A stretch of DNA of 44,136 nucleotides from Gammaproteobacteria bacterium. Its GTDB lineage: Bacteria; Pseudomonadota; Gammaproteobacteria; S012-40. Both the position numbers and the translations under genes were made by a program. The DNA lies in the NCBI GenBank assembly GCA_015487785.1, contig WFPC01000057.1:1-44136 (forward strand), given 5' to 3'. The notes under the pieces are model-generated. The model made no database searches, was not told where the DNA came from, and was given only the letters and a program-made list of their open reading frames with translations. Below are positions 9,922 through 19,001 of this stretch, one piece after another (positions within the stretch are counted from its first letter, which is position 1; every line of letters starts with the position of its first letter).

Positions 9922-11088
9922 ATGTACAAGATTCTCACCCTCAACAACATCGCCGTGGCCGGCCTGGAACGCCTGCCGCGTGATCGCTACGAGGTGGCTT
10001 CCGAAATCACTCACCCCGACGCCATCCTGTTGCGTTCCTATAACATGCACGAGATGCCCATCCCGGCATCCCTGCAATGTGTGGGGCGGGCCGGTGCCGG
10101 GGTCAACAACATCCCGGTGGACAAACTCAGTGAACAAGGCATTCCGGTGTTCAATGCCCCGGGGGCCAATGCCAATGCGGTGAAGGAACTGGTGGTGGCG
10201 GGCATGTTGCTGGCGGCGCGTAACATTTGCCAGGCCTGGGACTTCACCCGCCAGCTCCAGGGCGACGATGCCGAGCTGGCGCGAGCCGTGGAACAGGGCA
10301 AGAAGCGCTTTGCCGGCTTCGAACTGGCCGGGCGCACCCTGGGGGTGGTCGGCCTGGGCGCCATCGGCCGCCAGGTGGCCAACACAGCCCTGGAGCTGGG
10401 CATGCACGTGGTGGGCTTCGACCCGGGCATCACCGTACAGGGAGCCTGGCAGTTGTCCTCGCGGGTGGAACAGGCCGCCAGCGTGGACGACCTGCTGAGC
10501 AAGGTGGATTTCGTCTCCTTCCACGTGCCCCTGGTGGAGACCACTCGCAATATGATCAATGCCGAGCGTCTGCGCCTGATGCGTGACGGCGTCAGCATAC
10601 TCAACTTCGCCCGCGGCGGTATCGTCGACGAAACGGCTGTGCTGGCGGCACTGGACGAAGGCAGGGTCAACGCCTATGTGTGCGACTTTCCCAGCAATGC
10701 CAACAGGCAGCATCCACGGGTGATTGCCCTGCCGCACCTGGGTGCCTCCACCGCCGAGGCGGAGGAAAACTGCGCGGTGATGGTGGCCGAGCAGATCCGT
10801 GACTATCTGGAGCACGGCAACATCGTCAACTCGGTGAACTTCCCCGAGGTGCGCATGCCACGGAGCGGAGGTAGCAGCCGACTGGCGGTGGCCAACCGCA
10901 ACGTGCCCAATATGGTGGGCCAGATCACCACCGCCCTGGCCGAGGCCAACCTGAACATCATCGACCTGCTGAACAAGTCCCGTGGCGAGGTGGCCTATAC
11001 CCTGGTGGACGTGGAAGGGGAGATTGCCCCCGCGCTGGCCGAGAGCATCGCCGCCATCGATGGCGTGTTGCGGGTGCGGGTGCTCTGA
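9922..11088 (+). CDS. serA: D-3-phosphoglycerate dehydrogenase, short form with C-terminal ACT domain
   Basis: The enzyme oxidises 3-phosphoglycerate to 3-phosphohydroxypyruvate with NAD, the first step of serine synthesis and the reaction before SerC. The 388-residue protein is a D-isomer 2-hydroxyacid dehydrogenase: RAGAGVNNIPVD near residue 55, nucleotide-binding GVVGLGAIGRQVAN, NFARGGIVDE with the substrate Arg, and catalytic His in PHLGASTAEAEEN. A C-terminal ACT domain (about residues 318-388) suggests serine feedback. An AGGAGG ribosome site at 9911-9916, overlapping the serC stop, sets the start at 9922. Placement between serC and pheA supports SerA over another hydroxyacid dehydrogenase. 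Confidence 0.93.
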   Translation: MYKILTLNNIAVAGLERLPRDRYEVASEITHPDAILLRSYNMHEMPIPASLQCVGRAGAGVNNIPVDKLSEQGIPVFNAPGANANAVKELVVAGMLLAARNICQAWDFTRQLQGDDAELARAVEQGKKRFAGFELAGRTLGVVGLGAIGRQVANTALELGMHVVGFDPGITVQGAWQLSSRVEQAASVDDLLSKVDFVSFHVPLVETTRNMINAERLRLMRDGVSILNFARGGIVDETAVLAALDEGRVNAYVCDFPSNANRQHPRVIALPHLGASTAEAEENCAVMVAEQIRDYLEHGNIVNSVNFPEVRMPRSGGSSRLAVANRNVPNMVGQITTALAEANLNIIDLLNKSRGEVAYTLVDVEGEIAPALAESIAAIDGVLRVRVL

Positions 11089-11091
11089 GCC

Positions 11092-12168
11092 ATGGCCACA
11101 TTGGAGCAGGTGCGCCGACGCATCGACGCCCTGGATCAAGAGATTCAGCGCCTGATCAGCGAGCGCGCCCGCTGTGCGCAGGAAATCGGCCGTATAAAAC
11201 AACAGTCGGGCGATGCGGTGTTCTATCGTCCGGAACGCGAAGCCCAGGTGTTGGCGGCGGTCAAGCAACGCAACCAGGGACCCCTGAGCGACGACGAGAT
11301 GGCGCGACTGTTTCGCGAGATCATGTCTGCCTGCCTGGCCCTGGAACGCCCGCTGAAGATCGCCTTTCTAGGTCCGGAGGGTACCTACACCCAGACCGCG
11401 GCGCTCAAGCATTTTGGTCATTCCGCCCGCACCGTGCCGTTGGATGCCATCGACGAGGTGTTCCGCGAGGTGGAGGCGGGCAGCGCCGACTACGGCGTGG
11501 TGCCGGTGGAAAACTCCAGCGAGGGCATGGTCACCCACACCCTGGACATGTTTCTCAGCAGCGGGCTCAATATCTGTGGCGAGGTGGTCCTGCGCATTCA
11601 TCACCACCTGTTGAGCCGCGAGGATTCCCTCGCCCAGGTGCGGAGGATCTATTCCCATCAACAGTCCTTCGCCCAGTGTCGGGAATGGCTGGATGCCCAT
11701 CTGGCCGGGGCCGAGCGCGAGGTGGTGGGCAGCAATGCCGCCGCTGCCCGTCGGGCGGCGGAGGAAGCGGGCACGGCGGCCATCGCCGGCGAGACCGCCG
11801 GCGAACTCTACGGGCTCCATTCCCTGGCCCGTAACATCGAGGACCAGCCGGACAACACCACCCGCTTTCTCATCATAGGACGCCAGTCCACCGAGCCCAG
11901 CGGCAACGACAAGACCTCTTTGTTGCTGTCCACCAAGAATCGCCCGGGCGCCCTGTACAGCCTGCTGGAACCCTTCCGGCGTCATGGCATCAGCCTCACC
12001 CGGATCGAGTCGCGTCCTTCGCGGCGGGCCATGTGGGACTATGTGTTCTTCGTCGACATCGAGGGCCATGCCAGCGAACCACGGGTGAGTGCGGCGTTGG
12101 AAGAACTGGACGCCCATGCGGCTATGGTCAAGATTCTCGGAGCCTTTCCCCGTGCCGCGCTCGACTGA
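11092..12168 (+). CDS. pheA: Bifunctional chorismate mutase/prephenate dehydratase (P-protein)
   Basis: The P-protein converts chorismate to prephenate and then to phenylpyruvate for phenylalanine. The 358 residues divide into an AroQ chorismate mutase domain (about 1-85, with RRRIDALDQEIQRLISERA), a prephenate dehydratase domain (about 93-270, FLGPEGTYTQ, PVENSSEGMV and catalytic NTTRF at 255-259), and a C-terminal ACT domain containing the phenylalanine-binding ESRP at 306-309. It starts 3 bp after serA, and its 3' end overlaps hisC by 17 bp. Feedback inhibition by phenylalanine is expected from the intact ACT motif. Confidence 0.97.
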   Translation: MATLEQVRRRIDALDQEIQRLISERARCAQEIGRIKQQSGDAVFYRPEREAQVLAAVKQRNQGPLSDDEMARLFREIMSACLALERPLKIAFLGPEGTYTQTAALKHFGHSARTVPLDAIDEVFREVEAGSADYGVVPVENSSEGMVTHTLDMFLSSGLNICGEVVLRIHHHLLSREDSLAQVRRIYSHQQSFAQCREWLDAHLAGAEREVVGSNAAAARRAAEEAGTAAIAGETAGELYGLHSLARNIEDQPDNTTRFLIIGRQSTEPSGNDKTSLLLSTKNRPGALYSLLEPFRRHGISLTRIESRPSRRAMWDYVFFVDIEGHASEPRVSAALEELDAHAAMVKILGAFPRAALD

Positions 12169-13273
12169 CACCGCTGCCGAACGTCTGCTGGGGCTTGCCT
12201 GCGAGGGCGTACGCGGCCTGAGACCCTATCAGCCGGGCAAGCCGCTGGAGGAGCTGGAGCGCGAATACGGCATACGCAATGCTGTCAAGTTGGCCTCCAA
12301 CGAGAATCCGCTGGGGCCCGGCGAGCGCGCCCTGGCCGCCGCGCGAGATGCCCTGCGCGAGTTCCACCGTTATCCCGATGGCAACGGATTTTCCCTCAAG
12401 CAGGCGCTGGCGCGTCATCACGGGGTGGCCATGGACCAATTGGTGCTGGGCAATGGTTCCAACGACGTGCTGGAATTCGTCGCCCGGGTCCTGCTCACGC
12501 CGCAGCATGAGGCGATCTTTTCTCAACATGCCTTTGCGGTCTATCCCATCGTCACCCAGGCCGTGGGAGCGCGCGCGGTGGTGACCCCCGCACGTGACTG
12601 GGGCTATGACCTGGAAGCCATCGCCGCGGCGGTGAACGAGCGTACCCGGGTGATCTTCGTGGCCAATCCCAATAACCCCACCGGTACCTGGCTGCCCGCC
12701 GGTGAGCTGGAGGCTTTTGCCCGCGAATTGCCGCAACACGTGGTGTTGGTGGTGGACGAGGCCTATCACGAATACGTGGCGGCACCGGGTTATGCCTCCG
12801 CCCTGGCGTGGTGTGGAGAGTGTGCCAACGTCGTGGTCACGCGCACCTTCTCCAAGGCCCATGGCCTGGCCGGGCTGCGCATCGGCTATGCCGTCGCCCA
12901 TGCGCAACTGGCCGACCTGCTCAACCGGGTGCGTCAGCCCTTCAATGTCAACAGCGTGGCCCTGGCCGCCGCCGAGGCCAGCCTGGAAGACAGTGATTAC
13001 CTGGCCCGCGCGGTGATCCTCAATCGCCAGGGCATGGCGCAGTTGACGACAGGCCTGCGGGATCTGGGCCTGAGCTATATTCCTTCGGTGGGCAATTTCA
13101 TCAGTTTCGAGTTGCCCGGTGATGCCGGCGAGGTGTACGAGCAATTGCTGCGCCGCGGGGTGATCCTGCGTCCGGTGGCCAATTATCAGATGCCGCGTCA
13201 TCTGCGGGTGAGCATAGGCACCGCGGAGGAAAACCAGCGCTTCCTCGCGGCACTGGCCGAGGTGTTGGCATGA
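12152..13273 (+). CDS. hisC: Histidinol-phosphate aminotransferase (HisC2 type)
   Basis: This PLP enzyme transaminates histidinol phosphate; members sitting in aromatic operons also act on aromatic 2-oxo acids. A GTG start at 12152 inside the end of pheA is preferred because CGGAG at 12138-12142 lies 9 bp upstream, giving 373 residues; the longer ATG reading would be entirely inside pheA. Motifs: KLASNENPLGPGE, NPNNPTGTW, DEAYHEY, and the PLP lysine Lys235 in RTFSKAHGLAGLRIGYAV. The rest of the his operon is not present, and the pheA-hisC-tyrA context suggests a role in Phe/Tyr synthesis as well. Confidence 0.93.
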   Translation: MPRSTDTAAERLLGLACEGVRGLRPYQPGKPLEELEREYGIRNAVKLASNENPLGPGERALAAARDALREFHRYPDGNGFSLKQALARHHGVAMDQLVLGNGSNDVLEFVARVLLTPQHEAIFSQHAFAVYPIVTQAVGARAVVTPARDWGYDLEAIAAAVNERTRVIFVANPNNPTGTWLPAGELEAFARELPQHVVLVVDEAYHEYVAAPGYASALAWCGECANVVVTRTFSKAHGLAGLRIGYAVAHAQLADLLNRVRQPFNVNSVALAAAEASLEDSDYLARAVILNRQGMAQLTTGLRDLGLSYIPSVGNFISFELPGDAGEVYEQLLRRGVILRPVANYQMPRHLRVSIGTAEENQRFLAALAEVLA

Positions 13274-14139
13274 CGGCTCCCATCGCCAGACTGTGCATCA
13301 TCGGGGTCGGCCTGATCGGCGGCTCCTTGGCTCTGGCCGCGCGTCGTCAGGGACTGGTGAAGCACATCGTTGGCTGCGGACGCGTGCGCGAGCACCTGGA
13401 AACTGCCCGTCGCCTGGGCGTGATCGACGAGGCGAGCCTGGATCCGGCAGTCGCCGTGGCCGGTGCCGACATGGTGGTGCTGGCGGTGCCCCTGGGCGCC
13501 ATGTATCCGGTGCTGGCGGCGATCAAGGGTCACCTGGAGCCGGATGCCGTTCTCACCGACGTGGGCAGTGCCAAGGCCAGCGTAGTGGCGGACGCCCAGC
13601 GCGTTTTCGGGGAGTTGCCGGCGGGTTTTGTGCCGGGGCATCCCATCGCCGGTACCGAAAAGAGCGGGGTGGAGGCGGCCTTTGCCGAGCTGTATGAAAA
13701 CCGCTGCGTGATTCTCACCCCCCTGCCCAGTTCCGCGTCCTGGGCGGTGGAACGGCTCACCGCTCTGTGGCAGGGTGTGGGCGCCGAGGTGGTGAGCATG
13801 TCTCCCCGGCATCACGACGAGGTATTGGCCGCCACCAGCCACCTGCCTCATGTGCTGGCCTTTGCCTTGGTGGACACCCTGGGCCGCATGCAGGAGAGGG
13901 CGGAGATCTTCAAATATGCCGCCGGCGGTTTCCGGGACTTCACCCGCATCGCCTCCAGCGACCCGGATGTGTGGCGCGACATCTGTCTGGCCAATGGCGA
14001 GGCCATGCTGGCGGCGTTGGACAAGTACAAGGCCGAACTGGAGAGCCTGACCGAGGCCATCCGGCGCAAGGATCGCCAAGCCATAGAATTGATCCTGCGT
14101 CGGGCCAAATCCATCCGTGATCACTACGTTATCAACTGA
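13270..14139 (+). CDS. tyrA: Prephenate dehydrogenase
   Basis: TyrA oxidatively decarboxylates prephenate (or arogenate) toward tyrosine. The 289-residue product has the N-terminal NAD-binding GVGLIGGSLALA at about residues 12-23, TDVGSAKASVV, the substrate-binding GHPIAGTEKSGVEAA, and a C-terminal helical dimerisation domain. There is no mutase or ACT domain, so this is the short monofunctional form. It overlaps hisC by an ATGA and is followed after 19 bp by aroA. In Pseudomonas these two are known as one fused protein; here they are separate genes in different frames. Confidence 0.95.
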   Translation: MTAPIARLCIIGVGLIGGSLALAARRQGLVKHIVGCGRVREHLETARRLGVIDEASLDPAVAVAGADMVVLAVPLGAMYPVLAAIKGHLEPDAVLTDVGSAKASVVADAQRVFGELPAGFVPGHPIAGTEKSGVEAAFAELYENRCVILTPLPSSASWAVERLTALWQGVGAEVVSMSPRHHDEVLAATSHLPHVLAFALVDTLGRMQERAEIFKYAAGGFRDFTRIASSDPDVWRDICLANGEAMLAALDKYKAELESLTEAIRRKDRQAIELILRRAKSIRDHYVIN

Positions 14140-14158
14140 GACCCAGCGGGAAAGCACC

Positions 14159-15478
14159 ATGAACAACACCGTATTCCGTCTGCGCCCCGGTGGCCGCCTG
14201 CGAGGCCGCTTGCGGGTGGCCAGCGACAAGTCCATATCCCACCGCAGCATCATGTTCGGCGCTCTGGCCGAAGGGGTGACCGAGGTGGAGGGGTTCCTCG
14301 AGGGGGCCGACAGTCTGGCTACCCTGGCCGCCTTTCGCGCCATGGGCGTGGCCATCGAGGGCCCCGAGGAAGGGCGGGTGAGCATCCAGGGTGTGGGTAT
14401 GCAGGGTCTGCGCCCGCCACCGGGGCCACTGGACCTGGGCAACTCCGGCACCTCCATGCGGCTGCTGGCGGGCTTGCTGGCGGCGCAGGCCTTCGATACC
14501 ACCTTGGTGGGCGATGCCTCCCTGTCCGGCCGGCCCATGCGTCGGGTCACCGAGCCGCTGACACGCATGGGCGCCCGCATCGACACCAGCGAGGGGGGGA
14601 CCGCGCCGTTGCACATCCACGGCGGCCAGCACCTGCGGGGAATCGACTACGAGATGCCCATGGCCAGTGCTCAGGTCAAGTCCTGTTTGTTGCTGGCCGG
14701 CCTGTACGCCGAGGGGGAAACCTGTGTCGGTGAGCCTGGCATCACCCGCGATCATACCGAGCGCATGTTGCAGGCCTTCGGTTATCCGGTGCAAAAAAAT
14801 GGGCACCGGGTCTGCGTGCAGGGTGGTGGAGGTCTGCGGGCCACTCGCATCCAGGTGCCGGCAGACATTTCCTCGGCGGCTTTTTTCCTGGTGGGCGCGG
14901 CCATTGCGCCGGGTTCGGACGTGTTGCTGCAAGAGGTGGGCGTCAATCCCACCCGCATCGGTGTGATAGATATCCTGCAGCGCATGGGTGCCGATCTCAC
15001 CCTGTTGAACCAGCGCATGGCCGGTGGCGAGCCGGTGGCCGACATCCGTATTCGCAGCGCGCCACTGCGGGGCATAGCGATTCCCGAGGAGCTGGTGCCG
15101 CTGGCCATCGACGAGTTTCCCGCCATTTTCGTGGCGGCGGCCTGTGCCGAGGGCACCACGGTGCTCACCGGGGCGGAGGAGCTGCGGGTCAAGGAGAGCG
15201 ACCGCATCCAGGCCATGGCCGACGGTCTGCAGATCCTGGGAATCGAGGCCCGGCCCACGGCCGACGGCATTGTCATCGAGGGTGGACAGCTCGGTGGCGG
15301 ACGCATCGACAGCCAGCACGATCATCGCATTGCCATGGCTTTTGCCATGGCTGCCCTGCGGGCCACGGATGAGATCGTGATCGACCATTGCGACAACGTG
15401 GCCACCTCGTTTCCCAATTTCGTCGAACTGGCCGCGGCAAGCGGGCTGGGGATTTCTTCCCGGGAGATGGGGCAATGA
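14159..15478 (+). CDS. aroA: 3-phosphoshikimate 1-carboxyvinyltransferase (EPSP synthase), class II-like
   Basis: AroA joins PEP to shikimate-3-phosphate, the penultimate step to chorismate. The 439-residue protein has SDKSISHR near the N-terminus, [15 protein letters not shown], and RVKESDRI toward the C-terminus. SLSGRPM, SAQVK, RDHTE and NPTR follow the class II pattern known from the glyphosate-tolerant CP4 enzyme rather than the E. coli class. The usual class II GDKS is SDKS here. The ATG at 14159 is chosen; an in-frame GTG at 14117 would extend into tyrA. The gene overlaps cmk by an ATGA. Confidence 0.96.
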   Translation: MNNTVFRLRPGGRLRGRLRVASDKSISHRSIMFGALAEGVTEVEGFLEGADSLATLAAFRAMGVAIEGPEEGRVSIQGVGMQGLRPPPGPLDLGNSGTSMRLLAGLLAAQAFDTTLVGDASLSGRPMRRVTEPLTRMGARIDTSEGGTAPLHIHGGQHLRGIDYEMPMASAQVKSCLLLAGLYAEGETCVGEPGITRDHTERMLQAFGYPVQKNGHRVCVQGGGGLRATRIQVPADISSAAFFLVGAAIAPGSDVLLQEVGVNPTRIGVIDILQRMGADLTLLNQRMAGGEPVADIRIRSAPLRGIAIPEELVPLAIDEFPAIFVAAACAEGTTVLTGAEELRVKESDRIQAMADGLQILGIEARPTADGIVIEGGQLGGGRIDSQHDHRIAMAFAMAALRATDEIVIDHCDNVATSFPNFVELAAASGLGISSREMGQ

Positions 15479-16149
15479 CGGTGCCGGTGATCACCATCGA
15501 TGGTCCCAGCGGCTCGGGCAAGGGCACCATCGGGCGGTGCCTGGCCGAGCACCTGGGTTGGCATTTCCTCGACAGCGGCGCGCTCTACCGGGTGCTGGGT
15601 CTGGCCGCCTCGCGTCGCGGTGTGGCGCTGGACGACGAAGATACGCTGGCCGAGCTGGCCGCGGCGTTGGACGTGCGCTTCGTACATGGTGAGGATGGCG
15701 AAGTGCGGGTGCGGCTGGACGGAGAAGATGTGAACCGCGAGATCCGTACCGAGGAGAGTGCCGCCCGGGCCTCGCGGGTGGCCAGCCTGCCGGCGGTGCG
15801 CCAGGCCCTGCTGGCGCGCCAGCGCGCCTTCCGGCAGCCGCCGGGACTGGTGGCCGATGGTCGAGACATGGGTACGGTGGTGTTTCCCGACGCCCCCCTC
15901 AAGCTGTTTCTCACCGCCAGCGTGGAGGAACGCGCCCGCCGGCGCTATCGGCAGTTGAAGGAAAAGGGCGTCGATGCTATGCTTCCAAGGATTTTGGCCG
16001 ATGTCCGCGCGCGCGATGCGCGTGACTCCGAGCGTCGCGTCGCTCCTCTGCTTCCCGCTGAAGATGCCGTGATCATTGACACTTCGGGTCTCGCTGTAGC
16101 CGAGGTGGAGCGTCGGGTATTGGCCTTGGTCGAAGAAAGATTCCAGTGA
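15475..16149 (+). CDS. cmk: Cytidylate kinase
   Basis: Cmk phosphorylates CMP and dCMP to the diphosphates. The 224-residue length is normal. The P-loop GPSGSGKGT is at the N-terminus, followed by [12 protein letters not shown], the [15 protein letters not shown] motif, and a lid-like region with [11 protein letters not shown] and [14 protein letters not shown]. The start at 15475 makes a 4-bp overlap with aroA, with GGGAG a few bases upstream; longer upstream readings lie within aroA. The aroA-cmk-rpsA order is widely conserved in proteobacteria. Confidence 0.97.
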   Translation: MTVPVITIDGPSGSGKGTIGRCLAEHLGWHFLDSGALYRVLGLAASRRGVALDDEDTLAELAAALDVRFVHGEDGEVRVRLDGEDVNREIRTEESAARASRVASLPAVRQALLARQRAFRQPPGLVADGRDMGTVVFPDAPLKLFLTASVEERARRRYRQLKEKGVDAMLPRILADVRARDARDSERRVAPLLPAEDAVIIDTSGLAVAEVERRVLALVEERFQ

Positions 16150-16303
16150 CCGCTCTGCGTCGGGTTCCCGCCATCGTTTTCCGGGGTCGGCGGTGATGTC
16201 GCTGGTGGGTGCAACGAACGCGTGAAGAAACGGCAGCGGCGGATGGGCCTGTGGTTTTTTCATAAGACATTCAATACTTTATTCTGAAGGTTGGTAATCA
16301 ATA

Positions 16304-17983
16304 ATGGGTGAAAGTTTCGCGGAACTGTTCGAGCAGAGTCTCAACGAAGAAAACATGCGTCCCGGTGCCATCGTCAAAGGCGAGGTGGTGCACATCGGTG
16401 ACGGCCACGTAGTGGTCAATGCAGGCCTGAAATCGGAAGGCATCATTCCCATCGAACAGTTCTACAACGAGCAGGGCGAACTGGAAGTCGCCGTCGGCGA
16501 CACCGTCGACGTGGCGCTGGAGGCCATCGAAGACGGCTACGGTGAGACCCGCCTGTCGCGGGAGAAGGCCAAACGGGCCCAGTCCTGGCTCGAACTGGAG
16601 AAGGCGCACGAGAACAACGAAACCGTGACCGGTGTCATCTGCGACAAGGTCAAGGGTGGTTTCACCGTGGAAATCAAGGATATCCGCGCATTCCTGCCGG
16701 GCTCGCTGGTGGATGTGCGGCCGGTTCGCGATACTTCCTACCTGGAAGGCAAGGAACTGGAGTTCAAGGTCATCAAGATCGATCGCAAGCGCAACAACGT
16801 GGTGGTCTCCCGCCGCGCGGTGGTGGAGAGCGAGAACAGTGCCGAACGCGAGGAGTTGCTCAAGAGCCTGGAAGAGGGCGCAGTGGTCAAGGGTATCGTC
16901 AAGAATCTGACCGACTACGGTGCCTTCGTCGATCTGGGCGGTATCGACGGCCTGTTGCACATCACCGACATGTCCTGGAAGCGGGTCAAGCACCCCAGCG
17001 AGGTCATCAATGTGGGTGACGAGGTGGAAGTCAAGGTGCTCAAGTTCGACCGCGAACGCAATCGCGTCTCTCTCGGTCTGAAGCAGTTGGGCGAGGATCC
17101 CTGGCAGGATATCTCCCGCCGTTATCCGGTGGGCACCCGCCTGTTCGGCAAGGTCACCAATATCGCCGACTACGGCTGCTTCGTGGAGATCGAGGAAGGG
17201 GTCGAAGGCCTGGTGCACGTATCCGAAATGGACTGGACCAACAAGAACATCCACCCCAGCAAAGTGGTTCAGCTCGGCGACGAGGTGGAGGTCATGGTGC
17301 TGGACGTGGACGGCGAGCGCCGGCGCATCTCCCTGGGCATCAAGCAATGCCAGCCCAATCCCTGGGAAGAGTTCGCCGCCAAGCACAACAAGGGTGACCA
17401 CATCACCGGCAAGATCAAGTCGATCACCGATTTCGGCATCTTCATCGGTCTGGAAGGAGGCATCGACGGCTTGGTTCACCTGTCCGACATCTCCTGGAAC
17501 GAGCCCGGCGAGGAAGCCATTCGCAATTACAAGAAGGGTGACGAGGTGGAGACCGTCATCCTGGTCATCGATCCCGAGCGCGAGCGTATCTCCCTGGGTA
17601 TCAAGCAACTGGAAAAGGATCCCTTCTCCAACTTTCTCGCGGAACACGGCAAGGGCAGTATCGTCACCGGTACCGTGACCGAGGTGGATGCCAAGGGCGC
17701 CGTGGTCGATCTGGGCGATGGCGTGGAGGGCAACCTGCGGGCCTCCGAACTCTCGCGCGAGCGGGTGGAAGACGCGCGCAACGTGCTCAAGCCCGGCGAC
17801 ACGGTGGAGGCCAAGTTCATCGGCGTCGACCGCAAGAATCGGGTGATCAATCTCTCGATCAAGGCCAAGGACATGGACGAGGAGTCGGAGGCGATGAGCG
17901 ACTATGTGCGCTCGGCCAAGTCCGACGCGGCCTCGACCACCTTGGGCGACTTGCTGAAGGAACAGATGGAAAGCAAGAGCTGA
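16304..17983 (+). CDS. rpsA: 30S ribosomal protein S1
   Basis: S1 binds mRNA on the 30S subunit and helps initiation on structured or weak leaders. The 559-residue protein is full length and has six S1 (OB-fold) repeats, roughly at residues 20-87, 105-171, 192-260, 277-347, 364-434 and 451-520. Repeats 3-6 are the more alike, each containing a variant of [25 protein letters not shown] at 16286-16290 precedes the ATG by an unusually long 13 bp. The 154-bp gap after cmk presumably holds its own promoter and leader, but I see no convincing -35/-10 pair. A strong terminator follows at once. Confidence 0.99.
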   Translation: MGESFAELFEQSLNEENMRPGAIVKGEVVHIGDGHVVVNAGLKSEGIIPIEQFYNEQGELEVAVGDTVDVALEAIEDGYGETRLSREKAKRAQSWLELEKAHENNETVTGVICDKVKGGFTVEIKDIRAFLPGSLVDVRPVRDTSYLEGKELEFKVIKIDRKRNNVVVSRRAVVESENSAEREELLKSLEEGAVVKGIVKNLTDYGAFVDLGGIDGLLHITDMSWKRVKHPSEVINVGDEVEVKVLKFDRERNRVSLGLKQLGEDPWQDISRRYPVGTRLFGKVTNIADYGCFVEIEEGVEGLVHVSEMDWTNKNIHPSKVVQLGDEVEVMVLDVDGERRRISLGIKQCQPNPWEEFAAKHNKGDHITGKIKSITDFGIFIGLEGGIDGLVHLSDISWNEPGEEAIRNYKKGDEVETVILVIDPERERISLGIKQLEKDPFSNFLAEHGKGSIVTGTVTEVDAKGAVVDLGDGVEGNLRASELSRERVEDARNVLKPGDTVEAKFIGVDRKNRVINLSIKAKDMDEESEAMSDYVRSAKSDAASTTLGDLLKEQMESKS

Positions 17984-17991
17984 TCATGTCG

Positions 17992-18020
17992 AAAGGCCCT
18001 CCTCGTGAGGGCCTTTTTTT
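17992..18020 (+). terminator. Rho-independent terminator after rpsA
   Basis: A perfect 10-bp stem (17992-18001 with 18007-18016, AAAGGCCCTC/GAGGGCCTTT) encloses a 5-base loop and runs into a T tract ending at 18020, 8 bp past the rpsA stop. It ends the rpsA transcript before ihfB. Confidence 0.93.
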
Positions 18021-18021
18021 C

Positions 18022-18050
18022 TTGTCGTTGGAAAAACTCTATGCTGTAAT
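18022..18050 (+). promoter_or_regulatory. Candidate ihfB promoter
   Basis: TTGTCG (18022-18027), a 17-bp spacer and TGTAAT (18045-18050) preceded by TGc form a sigma-70-like promoter with an extended -10. It begins just after the rpsA terminator and lies about 87 bp before the ihfB start, which fits ihfB being transcribed on its own. Confidence 0.5.
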
Positions 18051-18136
18051 GAAATCCGCTTCCTTTGTGTGGCAGACTGGGTGCAACGAAGCGAGATGTG
18101 GTGGCTGGCGTGAACAATACCGTACAAGAAAAAACC

Positions 18137-18451
18137 ATGACCAAGTCCGAGTTGATGGAGGCCTTGGCGAAGAAACTGGCCAAGGGGCGTGACTCCCTGG
18201 CGCACAAGGATATCGAGCTGGCGGTCAAGACCATGCTGGAACAGATGACCCAGTCCCTGGCCACCGGGCAACGCATCGAGATTCGCGGTTTTGGCAGTTT
18301 CTCGCTGCATTTTCGTCCACCCCGCATGGGGCGCAATCCAAAGACCGGCGATCCCGTTCCGCTGGCCGGCAAGTATGTACCCCACTTCAAGCCTGGCAAG
18401 GAGTTGCGCGAGCGCGTCAATGCCGCTGCCAAGCTGAGCGAGAAACCCTGA
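18137..18451 (+). CDS. ihfB: Integration host factor subunit beta
   Basis: IHF is a heterodimer that bends DNA sharply at specific sites and shapes transcription, replication and recombination. The 104-residue product has the HU/IHF fold: an N-terminal helix pair beginning [15 protein letters not shown], the [11 protein letters not shown] strand, and the arm motif [10 protein letters not shown] whose proline intercalates in DNA. The C-terminal tail is a few residues longer than in E. coli. The ATG at 18137 matches the family start; an upstream reading from 18065 crosses the leader. The alpha subunit gene is not in the window. Confidence 0.96.
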   Translation: MTKSELMEALAKKLAKGRDSLAHKDIELAVKTMLEQMTQSLATGQRIEIRGFGSFSLHFRPPRMGRNPKTGDPVPLAGKYVPHFKPGKELRERVNAAAKLSEKP

Positions 18452-18707
18452 GACGACTACACCTCTCTCCATGCCGCTTGCATGTAGGCATGGGCCTTGC
18501 CGGAGACCGTTGTCGTTCAGGTCTCCATCGATTCCCCCAATGGCTTTTTCCTCGTTGAGGAAACTTGTATCATGTGCCGGATGTGTCTGCCCGGAAAAGT
18601 GTCGCTGGCGCTGGGTCATGGGTGGATCGGGAGCAGCGGGAGAGGCCGGCTCCGTGTGATGGATACGCAAGAATAACGACTCTAATCAGGGGTTTATGGG
18701 AGGCAAA
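18452..18707. other. Non-coding gap with three inverted repeats between ihfB and lapA
   Basis: I see no gene in this 256-bp gap. It holds three short hairpins in a row: CATGCC/GGCATG (18470-18475 with 18487-18492), GGAGACC/GGTCTCC (18502-18508 with 18520-18526) and TTTCCTC/GAGGAAA (18547-18553 with 18557-18563, loop of 3). None is followed by a clear T tract, so a simple terminator is not evident. They may form a leader, a processing site or part of a small RNA. Confidence 0.4.
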
Positions 18708-19001
18708 ATGTCGAAACTGATCATTTCCTTATTTCTGTTGGTGGTGCTGGCGGTAGCCTTGAGTTTCTCGGTCATCAATTCTCACACGGTGGTGCTGCAC
18801 TACTATCTGGGTTCCATTGAGTTGCCCTTGGCGGTCTTGCTGGCTTTTACCCTGGCCATCGGAGCCCTATTGGGCATGCTGGCGATGATAAAAAAGGTCA
18901 TGAGCCTGAAAATGGAAGTTGCCCGTCTGCGGCGCATGGTCCGGGTATCCGAGCAAGAGGCTGAAAATCTGCGTTCGCTGCCGGCCGTCAAGAGCGCCTG
19001 A
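18708..19001 (+). CDS. lapA: Lipopolysaccharide assembly protein A (DUF1049)
   Basis: LapA is a small inner-membrane protein acting with LapB in controlling LPS assembly, through turnover of LpxC as known in E. coli. The 97-residue product has two membrane segments (about residues 3-22 and 39-61), the family motif NSHTVVLHYYLGSIELPLAVLL split around the periplasmic loop, and a C-terminal cytoplasmic coiled coil (about 65-92). GGGAGG at 18698-18703 selects the ATG at 18708 over one at 18696. Its stop overlaps the lapB start (TGATG). Confidence 0.92.
   Translation: MSKLIISLFLLVVLAVALSFSVINSHTVVLHYYLGSIELPLAVLLAFTLAIGALLGMLAMIKKVMSLKMEVARLRRMVRVSEQEAENLRSLPAVKSA

Noticed and set aside
16150-16303. 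T-rich stretch near 16255-16260 as a terminator after cmk
   Set aside because: No stable hairpin directly precedes the T run, and the region more likely serves as the rpsA leader.
16298-17647. A 449-codon minus-strand frame opposite rpsA
   Set aside because: It lies fully opposite the S1 repeats, and its apparent internal repeats are reflections of those repeats.
18471-18659. A 62-codon plus-strand frame in the ihfB-lapA gap
   Set aside because: No ribosome site, Arg/Cys-rich composition and no family resemblance; it spans the hairpins.
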